Made by a program: the position numbers and the translations under genes. A DNA stretch of 64,000 bases from CAYWJT01 sp964458655 (GTDB lineage: Bacteria; Acidobacteriota; Aminicenantia; Aminicenantales; Saccharicenantaceae), in NCBI GenBank assembly GCA_964458655.1, contig CAYWJT010000004.1, forward strand, positions 1 through 64,000, in the 5' to 3' direction. Shown here piece by piece: positions 51,513 through 58,552 of the stretch. The first letter of the stretch is position 1. Every line of letters begins with the position of its first letter. The notes beneath the pieces are model-generated. The model was not told the origin of the DNA. It saw nothing but the letters and a program-made list of their open reading frames with translations, and ran no database searches.

Positions 51513-51647
51513 ATGAAAAACTTATTCAAGCTCTTGTTGATCATCTTGACGCTCGGGGCTGTTTTTTTCGTCGGGTTCCATGTCGGGAGAGAGAAGGAAA
51601 AGATAAAGATCCCCAAGTTCCAGGACGACCTGGAAGCGCCCGTCTGA
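51513..51647 (+). CDS. small single-pass membrane protein (44 aa)
   Basis: The 44-aa product is MKNLFKLLLIILTLGAVFFV plus a short charged tail (GREKEKIKIPKFQDDLEAPV). One N-terminal transmembrane helix spans about 3-22, with the tail likely cytoplasmic or periplasmic. GGTGGTAG is just upstream. It lies 50 bases before another single-helix small protein. Unrecognised family. The frame is short, but codon use, ribosome site and neighbour pattern support a real gene. Confidence 0.55.
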   Translation: MKNLFKLLLIILTLGAVFFVGFHVGREKEKIKIPKFQDDLEAPV

Positions 51648-51697
51648 GACCGCTCCAGGAACGTCGATAGTTTGATATCGATACAGGGGAGTTCAGG

Positions 51698-51964
51698 ATG
51701 AGCAACATCGGTGTCTACGGGCTCGGCATCGTCCTGGCGGCCTTCATCCTGCTCCTGATTTTCAACCCCAACCTGTCCTGCTTCGGACGCAAGATAAAAT
51801 CGCCTTTCTATCCCCTGCTCCGGCGCAGGAAGCCGGCCGCGAAGAAGCTCACCGATTACAAGTTCAACCTCACCGACGAGTCCGGCGCGAGGCGCCCTCC
51901 GGCCTCCGGCGAGTCGACGAAAGAGGCGAAGAAGACCGACGATTACGGCTTCCGCCTGGACTAA
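51698..51964 (+). CDS. small membrane-anchored hypothetical protein (88 aa)
   Basis: An N-terminal hydrophobic helix (GIVLAAFILLLIFNP, about 9-24) is followed by a basic stretch (RRRKPAAKK) and an acidic/Ser tail. Two short similar motifs occur: DYKFNL near 53 and DYGFRLD at the C-terminus. The ribosome site AGGGGAG lies about 8 bases before the ATG. The gene is 7 bases before the lipoprotein. Unrecognised family. Confidence 0.6.
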   Translation: MSNIGVYGLGIVLAAFILLLIFNPNLSCFGRKIKSPFYPLLRRRKPAAKKLTDYKFNLTDESGARRPPASGESTKEAKKTDDYGFRLD

Positions 51965-51971
51965 GAGCCGG

Positions 51972-52685
51972 ATGTCCGCACCGGGGATGACGCGGCTCGG
52001 CCCCTCGGGGAAAAAAATTCCGTTGAAAGTCTTGGCGGCCTGCGCCGGGCTGGCGCTGACGCTGCCTGCCTGCGCCCCGCGAGCGCCCGTGCTCGTGCCG
52101 GACTCGGCGGTCGCGGCCGCGGAGGGTTACGGCCAGGCGGTCATCGAAGGCCCCGCCTTTTCGATCAAAGGACGGTTCGCTTTCAACCTGCGCGCTTCCG
52201 GACTGGGCCGGGTCGAGGGCTTCGACCCGCTCGGACGGCCGGTGTTCATACTTATAATGACCGAGGAGAGGGATTGCCTCATCCTGCCGCGGCGGAAGGT
52301 CTATGCCGACGCCGAGCCCGGGGCGCTCGGCCGACGTTTCCTGAGCTTCGGCTTCTCGCCCCGCGAAGCGGTCGAGCTTCTCTGCGGACGGCTCGGCGGC
52401 GGTGCAAGCCCGACCTCCTCCGGATGGACGCTGGAGCGGGACGCCAGGGGCCGTCTCACGGCCGGCGTCAAGGACGATTTCCGCTTCGAGGTCGGCGCCT
52501 ATTTCCCGGGAGGCAGCGTGCCCAGCGAGGTGCGCTTCAGCTACGAGGGCCGGGGCCGGCTCAAGATAACCAGGCTGAGGTTCAACCAGCCGCTGAACGG
52601 CGCGGCTTTCGACCTCGGCTTCCTGGCCCGGTTCCGCCGCGTGTCGCCGGAAGAGATGGAAGCCCTGATCAGCGATGAGGATTAA
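51972..52685 (+). CDS. LolB-like outer membrane lipoprotein
   Basis: The 237-aa product has a basic N-terminus, a hydrophobic stretch (LKVLAACAGLALTLPA) and a lipobox LPAC with the acylation Cys near residue 34. The mature part is predicted mostly beta, with FSIKGRFAFNLRASGLGRVEGF, a long beta-rich core and a final KITRLRFNQPLNGAAFDL. No perfect family motif is seen, but its place directly upstream of ispE and prs mirrors the lolB-ispE-prs order of gammaproteobacteria, and the topology suits a LolB-type lipoprotein receptor. DUF4292-type lipoproteins are an alternative. The start overlaps nothing, and the end overlaps ispE by 11 bases. Confidence 0.72.
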   Translation: MSAPGMTRLGPSGKKIPLKVLAACAGLALTLPACAPRAPVLVPDSAVAAAEGYGQAVIEGPAFSIKGRFAFNLRASGLGRVEGFDPLGRPVFILIMTEERDCLILPRRKVYADAEPGALGRRFLSFGFSPREAVELLCGRLGGGASPTSSGWTLERDARGRLTAGVKDDFRFEVGAYFPGGSVPSEVRFSYEGRGRLKITRLRFNQPLNGAAFDLGFLARFRRVSPEEMEALISDED

Positions 52686-53553
52686 GTCTTTGGCCAAGGT
52701 CAACCTCGGCCTGGAGGTCCTGGGCCGGCGGCCGGACGGCTATCATGAGATCAGGACGCTCTTCCAGACGATCGACCTCCACGACGAGCTGGAGTTCGCG
52801 ACCGCCCCGCCGGGCGTTTTCCGGCTGACGGGCGACGACCCCGCGGTGCCCTGGGACGAAAGCAACCTCATCGCCCGCGCCTACCGGGCCGTGCTGAAGG
52901 AATCGGGCCGCGACTTCGGGCTCGAGGTCAGGGTGCGGAAGTCCATCCCGGCGGGCAGGGGGCTCGGCGGCGGCAGCTCCAACGCCGCCGTGACGCTGCT
53001 CGCCCTTGACAGGCTCTGGGGGCTCGGCCTCGGGCAGGCCGTGCTGGAGCGGCTGGCGGTCTCGCTGGGCGCCGACGTCCCTTTCTTCCTGCACGGCGGG
53101 CTGTGTCTGGGCGAGGGCATAGGGGAAAGGATCACGGAGCTCCCGGACACCCCGGAAACGGCCTGCCTCGTCGCCTGGCCGGACTTCGCCGTGGACACGG
53201 CGCGGGCCTACCTGTCGCTCGACTCCGCCTTGACTTCAAGCGATAAAGCCAGTAAAATTAAGCGTTTTCTTGATACCGGAAGCTACGGTCATCTCGAGAA
53301 CGAGCTGGAACGCGTCGTCGCCGGCCGGCATCCCGAGATCGCAGGGCTAAAAACGCTTATTCAGGAGGCGGGAGCGGCCCTGGCCTTGATGAGCGGCTCC
53401 GGTTCGGCGGTTTTCGGGCTCTTCCGCGACCGGGCCGCGGCCGTGCGGGCACGGCGGATCGTATCAGGACGGGCCCGAACCTTCCTGGCGCGGACGGTGG
53501 CGAGGGACGAATACCGGGCGGGACTCTCTGCTGGGGTGTCGCCAAGCTGGTAA
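52675..53553 (+). CDS. ispE: 4-(cytidine 5'-diphospho)-2-C-methyl-D-erythritol kinase
   Basis: GHMP-family kinase of the MEP isoprenoid pathway, which phosphorylates CDP-ME. The 292-aa protein has KSLAKVNLGLEVLGRRPDGYHEIRT near the start, the phosphate-binding IPAGRGLGGGSSNAA (about 100-115) and MSGSGSAVFGLF (near 240). The last six residues (GVSPSW) and stop are encoded within the 5' half of tRNA-Gln, a 22-base overlap. ispD and ispF lie downstream in the same window, so three MEP-pathway genes are here. The start overlaps the lipoprotein gene. Confidence 0.95.
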   Translation: MRIKSLAKVNLGLEVLGRRPDGYHEIRTLFQTIDLHDELEFATAPPGVFRLTGDDPAVPWDESNLIARAYRAVLKESGRDFGLEVRVRKSIPAGRGLGGGSSNAAVTLLALDRLWGLGLGQAVLERLAVSLGADVPFFLHGGLCLGEGIGERITELPDTPETACLVAWPDFAVDTARAYLSLDSALTSSDKASKIKRFLDTGSYGHLENELERVVAGRHPEIAGLKTLIQEAGAALALMSGSGSAVFGLFRDRAAAVRARRIVSGRARTFLARTVARDEYRAGLSAGVSPSW

Positions 53554-53604
53554 GGCAACGGACTTTGGATCCGTCATCCGGAGGTTCGAATCCTCCCACC
53601 CCAG
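53532..53604 (+). tRNA. tRNA-Gln (anticodon TTG)
   Basis: A full 73-base cloverleaf: acceptor TGGGGTG/CACCCCA, D-stem GCC/GGC, anticodon arm ACGGA-CTTTGGA-TCCGT with anticodon TTG at 53565-53567, five-base variable loop, T-stem GGAGG/CCTCC with TTCGAAT loop, and discriminator G. CCA is not encoded. Strong similarity to bacterial tRNA-Gln. The 5' 22 bases overlap the ispE end; prs begins 31 bases downstream. Confidence 0.97.
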
Positions 53605-53635
53605 TTTTGATAATCGCGACGACAAGGACGGAAAG

Positions 53636-54565
53636 ATGAAAATCTTCTCAGGGTCTTCCAACCCGGCTCTGGCCGGCGAGATCGTCAGGTACCTTCAGAC
53701 CGACCTGGGCGGAGCGGTCCTCGACCGCTTCAGCGACGGAGAGATCCATTTCTACATCGACGAGAACGTGCGCGGGGAGGACGTCTTCATCATCCAGTCG
53801 GGCTGCTCCGACGCCAACGCCCATCTCATGGAACTGTTCATCATGATCGACGCCTTCAAGCGGGCGTCGGCGGGGCGCATCACGGCGGTCATCCCCTATT
53901 TCGCCTATGCCCGCCAGGACTGGAAGGACCGGCCGCGGGTGCCGATCACGGCCCGACTGGTCGCCGACCTGATCGAGACCGCCGGCGCCGACCGGGTCCT
54001 GACCATGGACCTGCATTCGCCGCAGATCCAGGGGTTCTTTTCCATACCGGTCGACAACCTCATGGCCGCGCCGGCGCTGGCCCGCCAGGTCCGGCGCCTC
54101 AACATAAACAACCTGACGGTCGTGTCGCCGGACGCCGGCGGCGTGGGCCGGGCCCGGTACTTCGCCAAGAGGCTCAACGCCAAGCTGGCCATCATCGACA
54201 AGAGGCGTCCGGCGCCCAACGTCGCGCAGGTGTTCAACGTCATCGGCGAGGTCAAGGGGCATAACGTGCTGCTCTACGACGACATGATCGACACGGCCGG
54301 CACTCTGACCCTGGGCGCCGAGGCCCTGGTCAAGGAGGGCGCGCTGCGGGTCTTCGCCGCGGCGACCCACGGCATCCTGTCGGGCCCGGCGCTGGAGAGG
54401 ATCGGCAAGTCGGACATCGAGAAGATACTGGTCACGAACACCATCCCGCTCAACAGCAAGGCGGAAGATTCCGGCAGGTTCAGCGTCATCTCCGTCGCGG
54501 AGTTGTTCGGTGAAGCCATCCGGAGAATACACGAGGGCAGCTCGGTGAGCTCCCTGTTTGATTGA
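53636..54565 (+). CDS. prs: ribose-phosphate pyrophosphokinase
   Basis: Makes PRPP from ribose 5-phosphate and ATP for nucleotide, histidine and tryptophan synthesis. The 309-aa length is normal. Motifs: FSGSSNPALAGEI, IPYFAYARQDWK (ATP/metal loop), DLHSPQIQGFF, VVSPDAGGVGRARYFA and the PRPP-binding LLYDDMIDTAGTL. AAGGA is present just before the ATG. It is downstream of ispE and tRNA-Gln, and upstream of rplY and pth as in many bacteria. Confidence 0.97.
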   Translation: MKIFSGSSNPALAGEIVRYLQTDLGGAVLDRFSDGEIHFYIDENVRGEDVFIIQSGCSDANAHLMELFIMIDAFKRASAGRITAVIPYFAYARQDWKDRPRVPITARLVADLIETAGADRVLTMDLHSPQIQGFFSIPVDNLMAAPALARQVRRLNINNLTVVSPDAGGVGRARYFAKRLNAKLAIIDKRRPAPNVAQVFNVIGEVKGHNVLLYDDMIDTAGTLTLGAEALVKEGALRVFAAATHGILSGPALERIGKSDIEKILVTNTIPLNSKAEDSGRFSVISVAELFGEAIRRIHEGSSVSSLFD

Positions 54566-54575
54566 GGAGGCAGAA

Positions 54576-55244
54576 GTGAGCATAGTCGTTCAATGCGAGA
54601 AGCGCCAGGAGACGGGCAAGAACGCCTGCCGGCGGCTGCGCCGCCGCGGGCTCATCCCGGCGGTGGTCTACGGCGAAGGCATGGAGGCCCTGCCGCTTGT
54701 CGTCGACAAGAAGGACATCATCAGGATCCTCAAGCTCGAGACCGGCGAGAACACCATCTTCAAGATAGCCGTCGACAAGGACAAGTTCGACGCCATGATC
54801 AAGGAGCTCCAGGTCGACCCGGCCTCCGACGAACTGCTGCACGCGGACCTCGTCCGCATCGCGCTCGACAAGCCCATCAAGGTGACGGTGCCGGTCGAAC
54901 ACACGGGCACGCCGGTCGGCGTCAAGACCGAGGGCGGCTTCATAGACTTCATGACCCGAGAGGTCGAGGTCGAATGCCTGCCGCGCGACATCCCGGAGAG
55001 CATAACCGTCGACATCACCGACCTGCATCTCCACCAAGCGCTCAAGGTGGAGAACGTCCGGGCGCCCGAGGGCGTCAGGATCGTCACCAGCCCGGAGACC
55101 GTCCTGGTCATGATCTCCGCGGCCTCCAAGGCCGAGGAGTTCCCCGGCGAGACCCCCGAAGCCGAGGTCGAGGAGGCCAAGGAGCCCGAGGTCATCAAGA
55201 AGGGCAAGGCCGAGGAAGCCGAGGCCGAAGAGGAGGAGAAGTAG
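54576..55244 (+). CDS. rplY: 50S ribosomal protein L25/CTC
   Basis: The 222-aa protein is of the long L25/CTC type: an N-terminal L25 5S-rRNA-binding domain (CEKRQETGKNACRRLRRRG, then VVYGEG), a second beta-rich domain (about 95-185), then an acidic Glu-rich tail. GTG 54576 is used, with GAGGAGG (54564-54570) 5 bases upstream; a TTG further upstream would include the ribosome site. It lies 3 bases before pth, whose ribosome site is inside its 3' end. Confidence 0.94.
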   Translation: MSIVVQCEKRQETGKNACRRLRRRGLIPAVVYGEGMEALPLVVDKKDIIRILKLETGENTIFKIAVDKDKFDAMIKELQVDPASDELLHADLVRIALDKPIKVTVPVEHTGTPVGVKTEGGFIDFMTREVEVECLPRDIPESITVDITDLHLHQALKVENVRAPEGVRIVTSPETVLVMISAASKAEEFPGETPEAEVEEAKEPEVIKKGKAEEAEAEEEEK

Positions 55245-55247
55245 CTT

Positions 55248-55835
55248 TTGTGGCTCGTGGTCGGGCTGGGCAACCCCGGGGAGGAATACGCCTCCACCCG
55301 GCATAACGCCGGGTTCATGCTCGTGAGCAGGGCGGCCGCCGCCCTGGGCGCCGAGCCGCGAGGCCGGCTCTACAAAGCCAGGACGGCCGTCGTCCGCAGG
55401 CGGCCCGAGGACGTCATGTTCGCCCTGCCGCTGACCTACATGAACCTATCCGGTTCGTCGGTGGGGGCGATGGTCAGGGCCAAAGGCATCAGCCTCGGCC
55501 GGCTGGTCGTGGCCTATGACGACCTGGACCTGCCGCTCGGGGCCGTCAGGATACGGGAAAAGGGCAGCCCCGGCACCCACAAAGGCCTGAAGTCCATCGC
55601 GAGCGAGCTCGGCTCCCACGCTTTTCCCCGGATAAGGATCGGCATCGGCCCGCTGCCCGAGGGACGCGACGCCGCCGAGTTCGTCCTGTCCCCCTTCGAA
55701 AGGTCCGAGCTGCCTCTCCTGGAGAAGGCCCTGGACGACGCCAGGGAAGCCCTGACGCTGATCCTGGACGGCGGCATCAAGGCGGCCATGGCCAGGTTCA
55801 ACAGGAAGGCGGCCGCGGGCGGAACGCAGGCTTAG
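55248..55835 (+). CDS. pth: peptidyl-tRNA hydrolase
   Basis: Releases tRNA from prematurely ended peptidyl-tRNA. The 195-aa length is normal. Catalytic features are GLGNPGEEYASTRHNAGF (the catalytic His), LPLTYMNLSG and VAYDDLDLPLG. The GGHNG-type motif is here GTHKGLKSI, so the Asn that contacts substrate is replaced by Lys; such variants exist in some lineages. The start is TTG, with AGGAGG (55231-55236) 11 bases upstream within rplY. Confidence 0.94.
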   Translation: MWLVVGLGNPGEEYASTRHNAGFMLVSRAAAALGAEPRGRLYKARTAVVRRRPEDVMFALPLTYMNLSGSSVGAMVRAKGISLGRLVVAYDDLDLPLGAVRIREKGSPGTHKGLKSIASELGSHAFPRIRIGIGPLPEGRDAAEFVLSPFERSELPLLEKALDDAREALTLILDGGIKAAMARFNRKAAAGGTQA

Positions 55836-55882
55836 GAGAGAGCCGGGAAGCGCCTCCGATTCAGCCGGGAAACCACGGCTTC

Positions 55883-55910
55883 TTGCAATTTCTCCGGAAT
55901 AGTTTAAAAT
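55883..55910 (+). promoter_or_regulatory. promoter of the rpsF-rpsR-rplI operon
   Basis: TTGCAA (55883-55888), a 16-base spacer and TAAAAT (55905-55910) in the 136-base gap after pth. The leader of about 55 bases contains the hairpin at 55926-55948. Confidence 0.6.
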
Positions 55911-55925
55911 GTTCTGGTTCTCCTT

Positions 55926-55948
55926 GCCCCTTCCGGAAGAGAAGGGGC
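55926..55948 (+). promoter_or_regulatory. rpsF leader hairpin, possible S6:S18 regulatory site
   Basis: A perfect 8-base inverted repeat GCCCCTTC/GAAGGGGC with a 7-base loop (CGGAAGA) lies in the rpsF leader, 12 bases before the ribosome site. In many bacteria the S6:S18 complex represses this operon through a leader hairpin with a CCG/GGA element; here CCGGA occurs across the loop edge. It is followed by only three T, so an intrinsic terminator is less likely. Confidence 0.45.
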
Positions 55949-55971
55949 TTTAGATCCATAAGGAGGTCTTG

Positions 55972-56361
55972 ATGAACCTGTACGAAACGGGGTTCGTTCT
56001 CTCCCCCGCCCTGTCCGAAGAAGAGACCGCTCAATTCATCAGCCAGATGGCCGAGGTCGTCGCCCAGAAGCAGGGACGGCTGGTCAGACAGGACATCTGG
56101 GGCAAGCGCAGGCTCGCCTATCCCATCAAGAGATTCAAGGAAGGTTTCTACGTTTTCTTCGTCTACGAGGGCGGCGGCCAGGTATCGCTGGAGCTCGAGA
56201 GGCGCTTCAAGCAGTCGGACGCGGTCATCCGTTTCATGACCGTCAAGCAGGACCCGCGCGACCTGGAACCCAGGAAGAAGAAGCGCGCCCCGAGGACGGC
56301 CGCGGCCGTGCCGGCCGCCGGCCCGGCTGAAAGCTCCAGCGGCGAGGAGGTCTCGAGATGA
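55972..56361 (+). CDS. rpsF: 30S ribosomal protein S6
   Basis: The 129-aa protein has the S6 ferredoxin-like fold: NLYETGFVLSPALSEEE, then RRLAYPIKRFKEGFYVFF and a C-terminal Ala/Lys-rich extension. ATG 55972 has AGGAGG (55961-55966) at 5 bases; a TTG immediately upstream is less likely. It overlaps rpsR by 4 bases (ATGA). Confidence 0.97.
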   Translation: MNLYETGFVLSPALSEEETAQFISQMAEVVAQKQGRLVRQDIWGKRRLAYPIKRFKEGFYVFFVYEGGGQVSLELERRFKQSDAVIRFMTVKQDPRDLEPRKKKRAPRTAAAVPAAGPAESSSGEEVSR

Positions 56362-56633
56362 GCAGGGAAAGAGAAAGAGACGAGAGACCGGAAAAGAGCG
56401 AGCGCGGCTACAAGAAATTCTTCGCGCCCAAGCGCAAGGTCTGCCGCTTCTGCCAGAGGAACGTCCGCAGCATCGACTATAAGGCCGTCGAGATCTTGAG
56501 GAAGTACATTCCGGACCGCGGCAAGATCACCCCGAGGCGGGTCACTGGCACCTGCGCCTATCACCAGCGGAAGCTGGCCCAGGCGGTCAAGCGGGCCCGG
56601 ATCATGGCCCTGATCCCCTTCGTCGAGGACTGA
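56358..56633 (+). CDS. rpsR: 30S ribosomal protein S18
   Basis: The 91-aa S18 protein has a charged N-terminus rich in Arg/Glu and the S18 core YKAVEILRKYIPDRGKITPRR, then GTCAYHQRKLAQAVKRAR. C29 and C32 together with later Cys/His may bind zinc. The start overlaps the rpsF stop. S18 partners S6 in the ribosome and probably in operon control. Confidence 0.97.
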   Translation: MSRERERDERPEKSERGYKKFFAPKRKVCRFCQRNVRSIDYKAVEILRKYIPDRGKITPRRVTGTCAYHQRKLAQAVKRARIMALIPFVED

Positions 56634-56656
56634 GGCCGGGCGGTCAAGGAGGCAGC

Positions 56657-57163
56657 ATGAAGGTCATTCTCAAGCAGGACGTGGAGCAGCTCGGCCGCAA
56701 GGGCGACATCGTCAACGTGGCCGACGGCTACGGTCGGAACTACCTTATCCCCCGGAAGCTCGGCCTCGAGGTGACGCCGAAGAACGTCAAGATGATCGAG
56801 ATCGAGCAGCAGGCCCTCAAGAAGAAGCGCGAGAAGGAAGCCCTGGCCTCGCAGAGCTTGATCCAGAAGCTCAACCAGGTGACCCTGACCTTCAAGCGCC
56901 GGTCCGGCGAGAAGGATGTCATTTTCGGCTCGGTTTCGGCGTCTGATATAAAGGAAGAGCTTGACAAGCTGGGCTTCGAGGTCGATAAGAAGAAGATACT
57001 GCTCGACGAGCCGCTCAAGCGGCTGGGCGAGTTCACGGTGCAGGTCAAGGTCTATCACGAGGACCGGGCCTCGCTGAAGGTGCTCGTGGTGAGGGAAGAG
57101 GCCGGACAAGCGGCGCCCGAGGCCGGGGAGGCCTCGCCCGCCGCCGAAGGCGAAAAGAGCTGA
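56657..57163 (+). CDS. rplI: 50S ribosomal protein L9
   Basis: The 168-aa L9 protein begins MKVILKQDVEQLGRKGDIVN with the signature GYGRNYLIPRKLG. A long connecting helix (about 40-75) and the C-terminal domain follow, plus a Glu/Ala tail. AGGAGG lies 3 bases before the ATG. The order rpsF-rpsR-rplI-dnaB is widely conserved. Confidence 0.97.
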   Translation: MKVILKQDVEQLGRKGDIVNVADGYGRNYLIPRKLGLEVTPKNVKMIEIEQQALKKKREKEALASQSLIQKLNQVTLTFKRRSGEKDVIFGSVSASDIKEELDKLGFEVDKKKILLDEPLKRLGEFTVQVKVYHEDRASLKVLVVREEAGQAAPEAGEASPAAEGEKS

Positions 57164-57196
57164 CCCGGGCCCGGTCTCGGGCGGAACGAGGTGGCC

Positions 57197-58552
57197 ATGG
57201 AACTCGACGCGACGTTCCTCAAGAAAACGCCGCCTCACAACCTGGAAGCCGAGCGCACGGTGCTCGGCGGCATCCTGGTCAAGAACGAGAACCTGAACGT
57301 CGTCCTGAGCGTCCTCACGCCCGAGGACCTCTATTCCGAGTCCCACCGCAAGATCCTCGAGAGGATGGTGGTCCTGATCGACAAGGGCGTCCCGGTCGAC
57401 CTGCTGACCCTGACGGAGGAGTGCCGGCGCTCCGGCCTCCTGGAAGAGGTGGGCGGCGCGGCCTACCTCTCCTCGCTCCTGGACGGCGTGCACCGCAACC
57501 TCAACATCGAGTATTACACCCAGATCATCAAGGAGAAGGCCCTTCTGCGTCGGTTGATCGTCTCGTCGGCCAGGATCATCCAGGACAGCTTCGACGAGAA
57601 GGAGGACGCCGACGAGCTCCTCAGCCAGGCCCAGGAGGCCATCGTCGAGGTCGCGGAACAGCGCATCCGGCCGGGCTTCCAGTCCATGGCCAACCTGACT
57701 CCGCCCACCCTGGAGATCATCAGGAAGCTGGCCGAGCGCAAGGAAGCGGTCACCGGCATCCCGACCGGTTTCAAGTTCCTGGACGCCATGACCGCGGGCT
57801 TCCACCACTCCGAGCTCATCATCGTCGCGGCCCGGCCCTCCATGGGCAAGACGGCCCTGGCCCTGAACATCGCCCAGCACGTGGGCCTGAAGACCGATTA
57901 CTCGGTCGGCTTCTTCTCCATGGAGATGGCCAAGGAACAGCTGGCCATCCGGCTGCTCTGCGCCGAGGCCAAGCTCGACATCAAGAAGGTCCGGACGGGC
58001 TACATCAGCGACCGCGATTTCGAGCGCCTCAAGCTGGCCGGCGAGGCCTTCTCCCAGGCCCGCATCTTCATCGACGAGTCCGCGGCCCTGAGCATGATGG
58101 AGATGAAAGCCAAGAGCCGGCGCCTGAAGCTCGAACACAACCTGGACATCGTCTTCATCGATTACATCCAGCTCATGCGGACAGGCGGCCGTTTCGAGAA
58201 CCGCAACCAGGAAATGTCCTTCATCTCCAGGTCGCTCAAGGAGCTGGCCAAGGAGCTGCAGATCCCGGTGGTGGGCATCTCGCAGCTCAGCCGCGCCCCC
58301 GAGAAGGGCCGGCGCGAGCCCAAGCCCCAGCTTTCCGACCTGCGGGAGTCCGGGGCCATCGAGCAGGACGCCGACCTGGTCATCTTCATCTACCGGCCGG
58401 AGTTCTACCACCCCGACGACGAGACCCTTAAGGGCATGGCCGAGGTCATCATCGCCAAGCAGCGCAACGGGCCGATCGGCTCGCTGCCGCTGGCCTTCAT
58501 CAAGGAGTACGCCCGCTTCGCCGACATGGAAACCTACGCGCCCGAGTTCTGA
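57197..58552 (+). CDS. dnaB: replicative DNA helicase DnaB
   Basis: Hexameric replication-fork helicase, 451 aa. The N-terminal collar domain starts PPHNLEAERTVLGGIL. The RecA-like C-terminal domain has ARPSMGKTALALNIA (Walker A near 220), FFSMEMAKEQL, VFIDYIQLM (Walker B) and the SRSLKELAKEL to GISQLSR and DLRESGAIEQDADLV motifs. No intein is present. ATG 57197 has GAGG upstream; GTG 57191 overlaps that site. The stop overlaps radA (TGATG). Confidence 0.97.
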   Translation: MELDATFLKKTPPHNLEAERTVLGGILVKNENLNVVLSVLTPEDLYSESHRKILERMVVLIDKGVPVDLLTLTEECRRSGLLEEVGGAAYLSSLLDGVHRNLNIEYYTQIIKEKALLRRLIVSSARIIQDSFDEKEDADELLSQAQEAIVEVAEQRIRPGFQSMANLTPPTLEIIRKLAERKEAVTGIPTGFKFLDAMTAGFHHSELIIVAARPSMGKTALALNIAQHVGLKTDYSVGFFSMEMAKEQLAIRLLCAEAKLDIKKVRTGYISDRDFERLKLAGEAFSQARIFIDESAALSMMEMKAKSRRLKLEHNLDIVFIDYIQLMRTGGRFENRNQEMSFISRSLKELAKELQIPVVGISQLSRAPEKGRREPKPQLSDLRESGAIEQDADLVIFIYRPEFYHPDDETLKGMAEVIIAKQRNGPIGSLPLAFIKEYARFADMETYAPEF

